The translations under genes and the position numbers were made by a program. The notes below the pieces were generated by a model, which saw nothing but the letters and a program-made list of their open reading frames with translations, did no database searches and was not told the DNA's origin. Of a DNA stretch of 64,000 nt, positions 29,366 through 37,028 are shown in pieces. Source of the stretch: Pseudomonas taiwanensis DSM 21245. GTDB lineage: Bacteria; Pseudomonadota; Gammaproteobacteria; Pseudomonadales; Pseudomonadaceae. Every line of letters begins with the position of its first letter. The stretch's first letter is position 1. Location: positions 124,001 through 188,000 of the forward strand of contig NZ_AUEC01000014.1 in the NCBI RefSeq assembly GCF_000425785.1, in the 5' to 3' direction.

Positions 29366-30751
29366 TTACACCACGGGACGACGGGTAGGTAGTGCGCCCA
29401 CCAGCGCTTGCAGGCGCTTGGCGATATCCACCAACTGCCGCTCGCTATCGCGCCGGCCCATGATCTGCACGGCCAGCGGCGCCTTGCCGTCGGCGCTGAC
29501 GCAGATCGGCACAGTGATCGCGGGAAGCCCACTGAAGCTGGCCAGCGGGGTGAAACCGATTTTCTGTGCGTAACCCTCATCGGCCGGCGATGGAATGGTC
29601 GAGTCGCCCGGCTGAGGGTTACGGCGGTCGAAGGGCCGGTTCGGATCCATGGGAAAGATCACGAAGTCCACCTTGGCGTTGTCGAACCAGGGGCCAATAC
29701 CAGCGCGCACCTGGTCCATGTGCTGGTGAATCCGCTGGTAGTCGCTGTCACTGACCCCAGCCCCGACCGCCAGGGCACTGTTGGTCGACCAGTGCAGTTC
29801 GCAATCGAATTGGCGTGCCCAGGCCGCCGAGGCCAACCAGGCGTCACGCGCGCACAACTGCCAGGCATCACCCCGTCGGGCCCACAGTTCAGGCATGGAC
29901 ACCTCGCAAGGTGGCATGCCCAGGTCGGCCAATGCGCTGCACGCCTTGGCCAGCATCTCGAGCATCGCCGTGCTGGTCAGCGCCGGGTCCAGGGCGTGCT
30001 CCAGCACACCGATGCGGTAGCGGGGCTTGACGGGCAGTTGCTCGCCCAGCAGAGGCTCCAGGCCCAGCAACGGGAACAGCAGGTCCAGGTCATCGGCGCT
30101 GCGGGTGACCCATCCCAGGGCATCCATGCGCGGCGACAACGGGAACACCCCGCCAAGGCTTTCGGCCTTCTGCGTCATGCGTAAGCCGATCATGCCGCAA
30201 TGGGACGCGGGCCAGCGCACCGAACCAAGCACATCGGTGCCCAGCGAGATGTCGCACAATCGAGCAGCGACCGAGACCGCGGAACCGGTGCTCGATCCGG
30301 ACGGATCGATCGTCGGGAAATGCGGATTGCGACAACCCGCGCCGAAGCCGATGTTGAGCTCGGTGGTGGCGACCTTGCTGGTCAGTGCGATGCGGGGGTC
30401 GAGGGACACCAGGGCCTGAGCGGTGCGCTTGGGGTAGTGCCGGTAGCTGCGCAGGCCAAGGCGGGTCGGCAGCCCGGCGACGTCCACGGTGTCCTTCACA
30501 CCCAGGCGGAACCACGGGGCAATGACCGCTCGCGTGCTGGTCAGGCAGCGGTAATCGCTGTCGGCATGTGTACACCACTGTTCATATTGCGCAGCCCAAT
30601 CGGCGGCCAGCGCCGGGTTGCGCTCCAGCAGTTCGAGCCGCTTGCGCAGGCTCAGCGCCAGGTACTCCGGCTGCTCGCGGCCGATGGCGGCATCGGCGCC
30701 GCAGTGATTGAAGTAATGGGCGATGGTGTCTTGGGTATTAGCGTGGGTCAT
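29366..30751 (-). CDS. Amidase-signature hydrolase in the biosynthetic operon
   Basis: A 461-residue amidase-signature enzyme. The Ser-Ser-Lys triad can be placed: Lys in LGVKDTVDVAG, cis-Ser in DPSGSSTGSAV, and the nucleophile in GTDVLGSVRWPAS, where the usual GGS is LGS. The start at 30751 has AAGGAATGCAAGC in front and overlaps the end of the adenylate-forming gene by 14 bp. In the operon it could hydrolyse an amide intermediate, remove a protecting group or transfer an acyl group. The substrate is not known. Confidence 0.88.
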   Translation of the reverse strand: MTHANTQDTIAHYFNHCGADAAIGREQPEYLALSLRKRLELLERNPALAADWAAQYEQWCTHADSDYRCLTSTRAVIAPWFRLGVKDTVDVAGLPTRLGLRSYRHYPKRTAQALVSLDPRIALTSKVATTELNIGFGAGCRNPHFPTIDPSGSSTGSAVSVAARLCDISLGTDVLGSVRWPASHCGMIGLRMTQKAESLGGVFPLSPRMDALGWVTRSADDLDLLFPLLGLEPLLGEQLPVKPRYRIGVLEHALDPALTSTAMLEMLAKACSALADLGMPPCEVSMPELWARRGDAWQLCARDAWLASAAWARQFDCELHWSTNSALAVGAGVSDSDYQRIHQHMDQVRAGIGPWFDNAKVDFVIFPMDPNRPFDRRNPQPGDSTIPSPADEGYAQKIGFTPLASFSGLPAITVPICVSADGKAPLAVQIMGRRDSERQLVDIAKRLQALVGALPTRRPVV

Positions 30752-31733
30752 GCTTGCATTCCTTGACAGAAGATGAGGCGGCCCATACCTGGGGCTTGCC
30801 GGTGGCGGACAGGGGGAGATCGACGACACGACGTACGGCGGCCGGTCGCGGGTGGCCGGGGGCCAGGTGATCGAAGGCGTTCAGCACCGCCTGCTCGGTG
30901 AGCGTGCCGGAGCTGTACAGCACCTCGAAGGTTTCGGCGCGCAGTGCATCGCGCCGCGGTACGCAGGCCAAGGCCGGGCACTCCAGGCGCTGGCTGAGGT
31001 CGCTGGCCAGGCTGGCCAGGTCCAGACGCAGACCGTTGACCTTGATCAGGCTGCTGGCGCGACCGACCCACAGCAGCCGCCGGGCATCCAGCGGCTGGAC
31101 CAGGTCATCGCAACGATGTCGGGCGGCGGCTGCATCGGCGCCGTGCGCTCGCGCGATGCGCGAGCTGCCGACCTCCAATGGGCCGACCTCGCCTATCTGG
31201 CTGAACAATGTGACATCGTCCAACAGCGTCCACGGTTGCGCTGGCGTGCTAGTACCCTGCAACTCGCGGTAGGCCATGGCACCGGTTTCGGTAGAGCCCA
31301 ACAACTCGACGAAGCCGACCTGCGGCCCCGCAAAGCGATGCACCGTGGCCAGCGCGCCTGGAGGCAGTACAGAAGCGCTGTGCACCACCAGCACCTGGCG
31401 TCGGTCGGCCAGTTGCTTGAGCAACATCGGCAACACCCGCCAAGTGCTGGCAATGGCGAGGATCACGCACGCGCCTTCACCCTCGAGCGTCGGCAACTGC
31501 TGGCGCTCGAGCGAGCAGACTTGCAAGCGTGCGTTCATCACCTGGGCGCCAACCTGGCCGAGGATCATGCCGTAGCTGTGGCGGGTCGGCGCGAAGGAGA
31601 TGATCTCGCCAACGGCTGGCGACCACTTGCCGTAGATCAGCGCCGCTTCACTGACCATCTGCGCCTGGCTACGTAGCCACTGACGGGGGGCGGCGGTTGT
31701 GCCGGAGGTCGTGAACAGGTGGTCGGCGCTCAT
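30738..31733 (-). CDS. Adenylate-forming enzyme lacking the usual N-terminal region
   Basis: A 331-residue AMP-binding protein. The ATP-binding P-loop TTSGTTAAPR begins at residue 8, whereas in related ligases it lies about 90 to 180 residues in, so the N-terminal subdomain is missing. The rest is present: LLGSTETG (A5-like), WVGRASSLIKVNGLRLDL (A8) and LSATGKPQVW with the A10 lysine. It starts by an ATGA overlap with the acyl carrier protein gene, which points to an ACP-loading partner and argues against random truncation. It may need the full-length ligase encoded first in the operon, or work as a compact form. Confidence 0.82.
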   Translation of the reverse strand: MSADHLFTTSGTTAAPRQWLRSQAQMVSEAALIYGKWSPAVGEIISFAPTRHSYGMILGQVGAQVMNARLQVCSLERQQLPTLEGEGACVILAIASTWRVLPMLLKQLADRRQVLVVHSASVLPPGALATVHRFAGPQVGFVELLGSTETGAMAYRELQGTSTPAQPWTLLDDVTLFSQIGEVGPLEVGSSRIARAHGADAAAARHRCDDLVQPLDARRLLWVGRASSLIKVNGLRLDLASLASDLSQRLECPALACVPRRDALRAETFEVLYSSGTLTEQAVLNAFDHLAPGHPRPAAVRRVVDLPLSATGKPQVWAASSSVKECKHDPR

Positions 31734-32014
31734 TGGACGGCCTGCAAGGTCAACTGGTCTTCGAGTTTCTGGCCGATGAACTGGTCCATCTTTTCCAGGG
31801 TTTCGAACCAGAAGCGAATATCGTCGCTGAGGTAATCCACTTCGAAGCCAAAGGTAGCCTCGATGACGGTAACGACCTCGACCGCCATCAGGCTGTCGAA
31901 ACGCTCGCCGAGAAACTCGCGGAAGCTATCGCGCATACCGATCAGTTCGACTTCCGGGCCGAGCAATTGCGCAAGGGCCTGGCGAATGCGGTGTTCATGG
32001 GTGTGGTGTGTCAC
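31730..32014 (-). CDS. Acyl carrier protein
   Basis: A 94-residue carrier protein starting with GTG at 32014. Helix II carries the phosphopantetheine site in RFDSLMAVEVV (Ser41). The body is the standard four-helix length with acidic helix III (EVDYLSDDIRFWFETLEKMDQFI). The GTG overlaps the stop of the tautomerase gene as GTGA, and its own stop overlaps the next start, so translation is coupled on both sides. It would carry the acyl intermediate on which the other enzymes of the operon act. A longer open frame upstream is an overlap with the tautomerase gene. Confidence 0.85.
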   Translation of the reverse strand: MTHHTHEHRIRQALAQLLGPEVELIGMRDSFREFLGERFDSLMAVEVVTVIEATFGFEVDYLSDDIRFWFETLEKMDQFIGQKLEDQLTLQAVQ

Positions 32015-32418
32015 GAGACTGTGCTTCCTTGTCGGTGGTCGGCATTGATCAGTTCCGGGCCAGCGCTGTAGTACACCTGCGCGGGCTCGATCAGGTTGAT
32101 GTGGATGTAGATGAAGGCGCTCGGGTACACACTGCGCAGACAGCTGTGCAGCCCCTGAGCCAACCGCTGTTGTTGCTGCAGGTCGCGCTCGACCGACAGC
32201 GTGATACGCAGGTGAAACTGCAAAGGCGCCCCGTGCTGATCGGCACTGGGCAACGGCATGCCCGCACTGAAGGCATGGCCCGGGGGCAACGTTTCGAACA
32301 ACACCAGGCAATGCGCCGGGTCAGCCCCGAGCTGCTTGAGCTGCCGGGTACACGCCAGGGCCACACGCTTGCGTTCCACAGGTTGCAGCGCAGCGCTCGA
32401 TACGGTGATGGTTGGCAT
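32011..32418 (-). CDS. Double-length tautomerase-superfamily protein
   Basis: A 135-residue protein beginning MPTITVSSAALQPVERKRV, with Pro2 in place for a catalytic N-terminal proline. A second 4-OT-like half starts near residue 66 (LQFHLRITLSVERDLQQQQRL) and lacks its own terminal proline. This is the arrangement of fused tautomerases such as cis-CaaD or MSAD-like proteins. In the operon it could catalyse a tautomerisation, hydration or decarboxylation on an ACP-bound or free intermediate. The exact reaction is unknown. It is 9 bp after the toroid gene and overlaps the ACP gene by GTGA. Confidence 0.72.
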   Translation of the reverse strand: MPTITVSSAALQPVERKRVALACTRQLKQLGADPAHCLVLFETLPPGHAFSAGMPLPSADQHGAPLQFHLRITLSVERDLQQQQRLAQGLHSCLRSVYPSAFIYIHINLIEPAQVYYSAGPELINADHRQGSTVS

Positions 32419-32427
32419 CGCCGCACC

Positions 32428-34143
32428 TCACGACAAATACAGGTTGGGCAGGCGCTGGCGCTTGCCCTCGGCAAAGGCTTCCAGCAGCCGCCCCAGGCAG
32501 GTCGACAGCGCGTCATGCCCAGGCAGGTACAGCGGCGACCAGGCATAGCCCTGCTCGCTGCGTATCTTGCCGAGGAAAAAGCGCAGGTGCGCAAGGTCGC
32601 ACGTAATGTCCAGATCGCTCATCAGCGCCATAGCCTGGTAAGTGCTGAGCAAGTCCGGAATGCGCCGGCCCTGGTTGGCGAAGCCGCCCTGGGGTACCTT
32701 GTGTGCCTCCAGCAATGGCATGACCGCTTGCCTGACATCCTGGCCAATGAACGCCAGGCAACCGAGCGCCTGCAGCGAAGCGCGCAAGGTGGCCTGCCCG
32801 CGCGGGTAGGTTGCGTGGCCGCCGGACTTCCGGCAGCTGGCCACGAACGCCTCCAACTGCGCCAGATCGACGCCTGCGTCGTCGTTCAGCTGCCGCAGCA
32901 CCGCCACCGCCGATGCGGTGGAGACCATGTCCGAGCCTCGCCCCTCCCAGAAACCGAAGCCGCCGTCAGGGTTCTGCAGCGTGGCCAGCCATTGGCCGAT
33001 GGCCCCGCGCGATGCCGGCAAGTCAGCGAACGCGCCAGCCGCCAGGGCCCAGTTGCTGCAACGCACTTCGGCACCCCGTCCGGGCATGTACATCACCCCC
33101 GGCTCGTTGGGCATCTGGCAGCCTTCGATCCAGCGCAGCGCCTCCGCTTGCCGTGCAGGCGGCAAGGCGCCGCCGAGTATGGCCGCCGCGGTGGTCAGCA
33201 CATCCGCGGCATCGTCCTGACGGCGGTAGGTGTAGCCGCCTTCAGGCACGGCCAGGCTGGCAATGAACCTGGCCACGTCGTCTGCAAGGTGTCCCAAGGG
33301 TTCATTCAGGGCCTTGAGCGTGCCCACGGCGCAGAACGCCGCCCAGACATCCTCGCCGTCGTAACCAGACCAGCGCACGAAAGCACCCGTCGGGCCTACC
33401 AGGGACGCGATCCAGGCAATGCATTCGCTGCGACCCAAGGGCTCGGCCTGCAATACCGCAAGGCTGGCTGTGGCACGGTAGGTCGCCCACAGGCACGGCA
33501 CGTCGGCGGCCTCGCTGAAGCGAAACCCGCCGCTATCCGTCTGCTGGGCTTGCAACCAGCCAATCAACTTGTCGATGTTCCAATCAGGTGCTGGCAACCC
33601 TTGGCTTGCCAGGGCGCGTGCCGCCATCACCCCGTAAAAGCAGGCCCGCGTATCGGCGTGGTTGCGTTGGGCGAAATCGGCGGACCAGCTCAAACCACCA
33701 TTGGCGCACTGCAAACCGCCCAGCCAGGTGTACAGCGCCTGCACCTCGGCCACCTTGCCTGCACAGACCTCGATCAAGGTGCGCAAGGCGTAATGCGTGG
33801 CCCAAACGTCTGCGGTCTGTCCTGGGCACATGGCGTAGGCCTCGCCGTCGAACAGGCTGTGAAGCCAGTGGGCGGTTTCCTCGGATCGGTCAACGGCGAT
33901 GCCCAGGTCCTGGAGTGTCTGGGTGCAATAGAAAGTGGCCCATGCATCGGACGGCATGCCTTTGCTCCAGGCAAAGCCGCCATCGCGGTTGCGCCGGGAC
34001 TGGATGTAGCGCTGCAGGGCGAGGCTGTCCACGGCGTCCAACCGCTCGACCCAGGCGAGGCTGCGAATGGCTGCGTAGGTGCACCACAGGTCCGGCTGAC
34101 CGTTGGCCAGCCCATGCCCTTCGGGGAACCGTGCCCCGATCAT
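32428..34143 (-). CDS. Alpha/alpha-toroid protein of the prenyltransferase/squalene cyclase repeat family
   Basis: A 571-residue protein made of repeats with the pattern D-x-W-x-T/A-x-Y followed by a GGF turn: DGGFAWSKGM, NGGLSWSADF, SGGFRFSEAA, EGGYTYRRQD, DGGFGFWEGR, SGGHATYPRG, QGGFANQGRR. This is the alpha/alpha toroid of prenyltransferase beta subunits and squalene cyclases. The class II cyclase DxDD motif is not seen, and no prenyl diphosphate gene is nearby, so terpene cyclisation is not supported. It may bind or cyclise an unusual substrate. The start overlaps the ligase stop as ATGA. Confidence 0.8.
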   Translation of the reverse strand: MIGARFPEGHGLANGQPDLWCTYAAIRSLAWVERLDAVDSLALQRYIQSRRNRDGGFAWSKGMPSDAWATFYCTQTLQDLGIAVDRSEETAHWLHSLFDGEAYAMCPGQTADVWATHYALRTLIEVCAGKVAEVQALYTWLGGLQCANGGLSWSADFAQRNHADTRACFYGVMAARALASQGLPAPDWNIDKLIGWLQAQQTDSGGFRFSEAADVPCLWATYRATASLAVLQAEPLGRSECIAWIASLVGPTGAFVRWSGYDGEDVWAAFCAVGTLKALNEPLGHLADDVARFIASLAVPEGGYTYRRQDDAADVLTTAAAILGGALPPARQAEALRWIEGCQMPNEPGVMYMPGRGAEVRCSNWALAAGAFADLPASRGAIGQWLATLQNPDGGFGFWEGRGSDMVSTASAVAVLRQLNDDAGVDLAQLEAFVASCRKSGGHATYPRGQATLRASLQALGCLAFIGQDVRQAVMPLLEAHKVPQGGFANQGRRIPDLLSTYQAMALMSDLDITCDLAHLRFFLGKIRSEQGYAWSPLYLPGHDALSTCLGRLLEAFAEGKRQRLPNLYLS

Positions 34144-35456
34144 GGCTGGCCTCCGACGAAGCGCAGGTTGGTCTTCTTCCAACTCTTTTGCGATGCGCCG
34201 CTCTTGTTCACGGCCGACAGGTTGTTGACGAACAACACCCGGCTCCAACGCAACCCCATGCGCTGCTGCGAGCGCACCAGCAACTGAGCCTGCAGGTGTT
34301 GTTCCGCGCCGCTGTCCCAGTCCACGTCACGTTCCAGGATCAGCGCGGCGCTATCGGCCTGGCGGTCGATTTCGATGACATAGCCGGTGGCGTTGCAAGT
34401 GCCGTACACCACCTCTTCGACCGCGCGGATATCCAGGTCGGCACCAGCCACCACCACGGTGTCGCTGTCCCGGCCGTTGACCAGCACGCTCGGGCTGGCC
34501 TGGCCCGGTATCCATGGCGCGGTGATGGTGACGCTGTCGCCGGTGTCCAGACGCAACAGTGGGCGGGCGAACAGGTTGAGCGGCGTGACCACCAAGCGCC
34601 CGGTCAGGCCTTCGGCCGGCGTCACCAGTTGCCCGTCGGGCAGCAGCAGTTCGAAATAGTTGGTCGCCGTCGCCAGGCGCATCTGCTGATCTTCGCCCAC
34701 CACTGCCAGCGTCCCAGTTTCGGTACTGCCATAACTGGCGTCGAACACATCGCAGCGCCATTCACGGGCCAGGCGTTCGCGCAATGGCCTGGTATTGACC
34801 TCACCCAGCAGCATGACCGTGCGCACCGACTCAGCGAAACCCTCCAGCAGCCCGCGCTGCTTCAGAAAGCGTGTCAGTTGCACCAGCACGCCCGGAGCAA
34901 TGAACATCACCGTCGGGCGATAGCTGGCGAATGTCTTGCACACCCGCTCCCAGTCGGTGATCCCGGTGGTGAAGGGGTAAAGCCGTACATGGGAAACGTC
35001 CAGGTACTCACAGACATGGGCAATCAGGTCGCCTACCGGGACGATATCCGACGGCATCAGGCTGGCGACCCGCGTGCCGGGCTGCAGCACCGCGCGCCAG
35101 TGCCCGGCGACGCTGACGGCGTTCCAGATGATGTCCTGTTTCAGCCGTGGGGTGGGTGTCGGCTCACCGGTGGTGCCGGTGGTGGCGTAGTACTTGGCGG
35201 CCTCGCTGAGTGCCACCGTGCAGAATTGAAGCGGTTGGCTTTTGAGCAAGGCTTTTGGGGTCGGCGGCAGTTGCTGGAACGCCGAGAATTGGTAGTGGCC
35301 GATGTTCGCGTACTGGGCACTCTGGCGCGCCCTGGTCCATGCGGCTTGCAATTTACGCTCATAAAAACCGGCGTCGGGAATGCGCCCGATGTGCACCTGA
35401 AGTTCGCGTTCTGCGTCCTTCAGTACGCCGTAATCCTTGTCGCTGTGAACTAGCAT
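34140..35456 (-). CDS. Phenylacetate-CoA ligase-like adenylate-forming enzyme, first gene of the operon
   Basis: A 438-residue ligase of the PaaK/F390-synthetase type. The P-loop is YYATTGTTGEPTPTPRL (about residues 90-106), with FDASYGSTETGTLA as the A5 region, RPLLRLDTGD, and a C-terminal lysine-rich SWKKTNLR. It would activate a carboxylic acid, possibly aromatic, as acyl-AMP. The start at 35456 follows AGAGGGCGAGTCG; an earlier in-frame start lacks such a site. It leads a seven-gene overlapping operon whose other members include an ACP and a second, shortened adenylating enzyme. Confidence 0.85.
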   Translation of the reverse strand: MLVHSDKDYGVLKDAERELQVHIGRIPDAGFYERKLQAAWTRARQSAQYANIGHYQFSAFQQLPPTPKALLKSQPLQFCTVALSEAAKYYATTGTTGEPTPTPRLKQDIIWNAVSVAGHWRAVLQPGTRVASLMPSDIVPVGDLIAHVCEYLDVSHVRLYPFTTGITDWERVCKTFASYRPTVMFIAPGVLVQLTRFLKQRGLLEGFAESVRTVMLLGEVNTRPLRERLAREWRCDVFDASYGSTETGTLAVVGEDQQMRLATATNYFELLLPDGQLVTPAEGLTGRLVVTPLNLFARPLLRLDTGDSVTITAPWIPGQASPSVLVNGRDSDTVVVAGADLDIRAVEEVVYGTCNATGYVIEIDRQADSAALILERDVDWDSGAEQHLQAQLLVRSQQRMGLRWSRVLFVNNLSAVNKSGASQKSWKKTNLRFVGGQP

Positions 35457-35506
35457 CGACTCGCCCTCTGGAAAAAACAGGGGCGAGAATTGGCGAGCGC
35501 GGAGGG

Positions 35507-35521
35507 TAAGTAAAATACTTA
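35507..35521. promoter_or_regulatory. Dyad upstream of the biosynthetic operon
   Basis: TAAGTA-AAA-TACTTA is a perfect 6-bp dyad 51 bp upstream of the first gene of the operon in an A+T-rich spot. It could be an operator near the promoter. Confidence 0.4.
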
Positions 35522-35583
35522 ATTCAACAGTGCGGTGAGCGCTGAAAAGTATCAAAGCGGGTCAAATAGTAGGCTTTTGCGTA

Positions 35584-35622
35584 CCAAACGGTGCCTTTTG
35601 CTGATGGACAAAGACCGTTTGG
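35584..35622. promoter_or_regulatory. 9-bp inverted repeat between the glycerate kinase and the biosynthetic operon
   Basis: CCAAACGGT (35584-35592) and ACCGTTTGG (35614-35622) are exact complements separated by 21 bp, about two helical turns. It lies about 128 bp before the operon start and is placed for a dimeric regulator. The remainder of the 300-bp gap shows no gene. Confidence 0.45.
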
Positions 35623-35755
35623 CCCCCGATTTCCGGAGGGATATCAGTCAGAGATGATTTAAGTATTTCTGGGGTCGTTGTGAGAGCGGCCTCGCGCGCA
35701 GCGCCAGGCCGTTCCAACAGAAAAACAGCGCAGTGGCTCGGATCAGGGGTGTTGC

Positions 35756-36910
35756 TTATGCCGAGGGGGCAACCGCTTGACGGGCGATACGCCACAGCCG
35801 GGCGATATCACGTGCTCTGGCATGCAGTAGCGCCGGGGCGTTGGCACAGGCATGCTCCAGGCTCATCGGCCCGTTGGCCAGGGCGAATGCAGCGTCGATA
35901 CCGTGGACATACAGCTGCTGATAGCCTTCACCCAAGGTCCCAGCCAGCACCACCACCGGCACACCGTGGCGTTTGGCGACCCGAGCGACGCCCATCGGCG
36001 TCTTGCCGCGCAGCGTCTGGGCGTCGAAACGCCCTTCGCCTGTAATGACCAGGTCAGCGCCCTGCACCAAAGCGTCCAGACCCGCCAGGTCGGCTACCAC
36101 CTCCACGCCAGGGCAAAACCGCGCCCCCATGAAGGCCTTGGCCGCAAAGCCCATACCGCCAGCGGCGCCGCAGCCTGGAAGATCACGCACATCCTCACCC
36201 AGCAACCGCGAACAGTGGTCGGCAAAATGGCCCAGCGCCAGATCCAGCGCCTGCACCTGCTCCGGGCTTGCGCCTTTCTGCGGGCCGAAGATCGCCGAAG
36301 CCCCATTGGGCCCACACAGGGGGTTGTCGACGTCGGCGGCCACTTCGACCTGTACGTCCAGCAGGCGCGGGTCGAGACCACTGGCATCGATACGCGCCAG
36401 CCTGGAAAGGGCCAAGCCGCCCTCCTCCAGCGCCTGGCCGTCGGCGTCCAGCAAACGCAAGCCCAGTGCCCTCAACATGCCGCTGCCACCATCGTTGGTA
36501 GCGCTGCCACCAATCGCCAGGACAATCCGCTGGGCACCGGCTGCCAGGGCAGCGGCAACCAGCTCGCCGGTACCCCAAGTGCTAGTGCGGCAGGCATCGC
36601 GCTGGCCGGGCGGGACCAGTTGCAAGCCACTGGCCTGTGCCATCTCGATAATCGCCGTGCGGCTGTCGGCCAACCACCCCCAACCGGCTTCCACAGGTTC
36701 CCCCAGGGGGCCGCGCACGCGCTGGCGACGAAGCTCGCCATGGCTGGCCGCCAGGATCGCCTCCATGGTGCCCTCGCCACCGTCCGCCATCGGGCACTGA
36801 ACCAGCGCGGCATGCGGCCATACCTCGGCCAGGCCACCGGCGATGGCACGGGCGACGCCAGCCGCGTCGAGGCTGTCCTTGAACGAGTCGGGGGCGATGA
36901 CGATCTTCAT
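35756..36910 (-). CDS. Glycerate 2-kinase (GarK/GlxK type)
   Basis: A 384-residue glycerate kinase of the bacterial type I family. It starts MKIVIAPDSFKDSLDA with AGGAGAATCCCC in front, and carries CPMADGGEGTMEAIL, AIGGSATNDGGSGML, CGAAGGMGFA and VITGEGRFDAQTLRGK. It phosphorylates D-glycerate to 2-phosphoglycerate in glyoxylate, glucarate and tartrate breakdown. A CdaR-like regulator is 118 bp upstream on the same strand, and the split MFS transporter beyond it is a plausible uptake partner. Confidence 0.92.
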   Translation of the reverse strand: MKIVIAPDSFKDSLDAAGVARAIAGGLAEVWPHAALVQCPMADGGEGTMEAILAASHGELRRQRVRGPLGEPVEAGWGWLADSRTAIIEMAQASGLQLVPPGQRDACRTSTWGTGELVAAALAAGAQRIVLAIGGSATNDGGSGMLRALGLRLLDADGQALEEGGLALSRLARIDASGLDPRLLDVQVEVAADVDNPLCGPNGASAIFGPQKGASPEQVQALDLALGHFADHCSRLLGEDVRDLPGCGAAGGMGFAAKAFMGARFCPGVEVVADLAGLDALVQGADLVITGEGRFDAQTLRGKTPMGVARVAKRHGVPVVVLAGTLGEGYQQLYVHGIDAAFALANGPMSLEHACANAPALLHARARDIARLWRIARQAVAPSA

Positions 36911-37028
36911 GGGGATTCTCCTGTCCAGATGACCGGCATGCTGACAGGTGGCCGCCTGGCTGGCCTCGGTCGAATGCACAACACGTTCGCAGGGATGATT
37001 GGGCAAATGCCTGCCCCTGGAGGCCAGG

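Noticed and set aside
32015..32311. Upstream extension of the acyl carrier protein gene
   Set aside because: It is the other frame of the tautomerase gene; the GTG at 32014 gives a standard carrier protein.
32428..34143. Squalene-hopene or other terpene cyclase
   Set aside because: The fold repeats fit but the DxDD motif and isoprenoid genes are missing.
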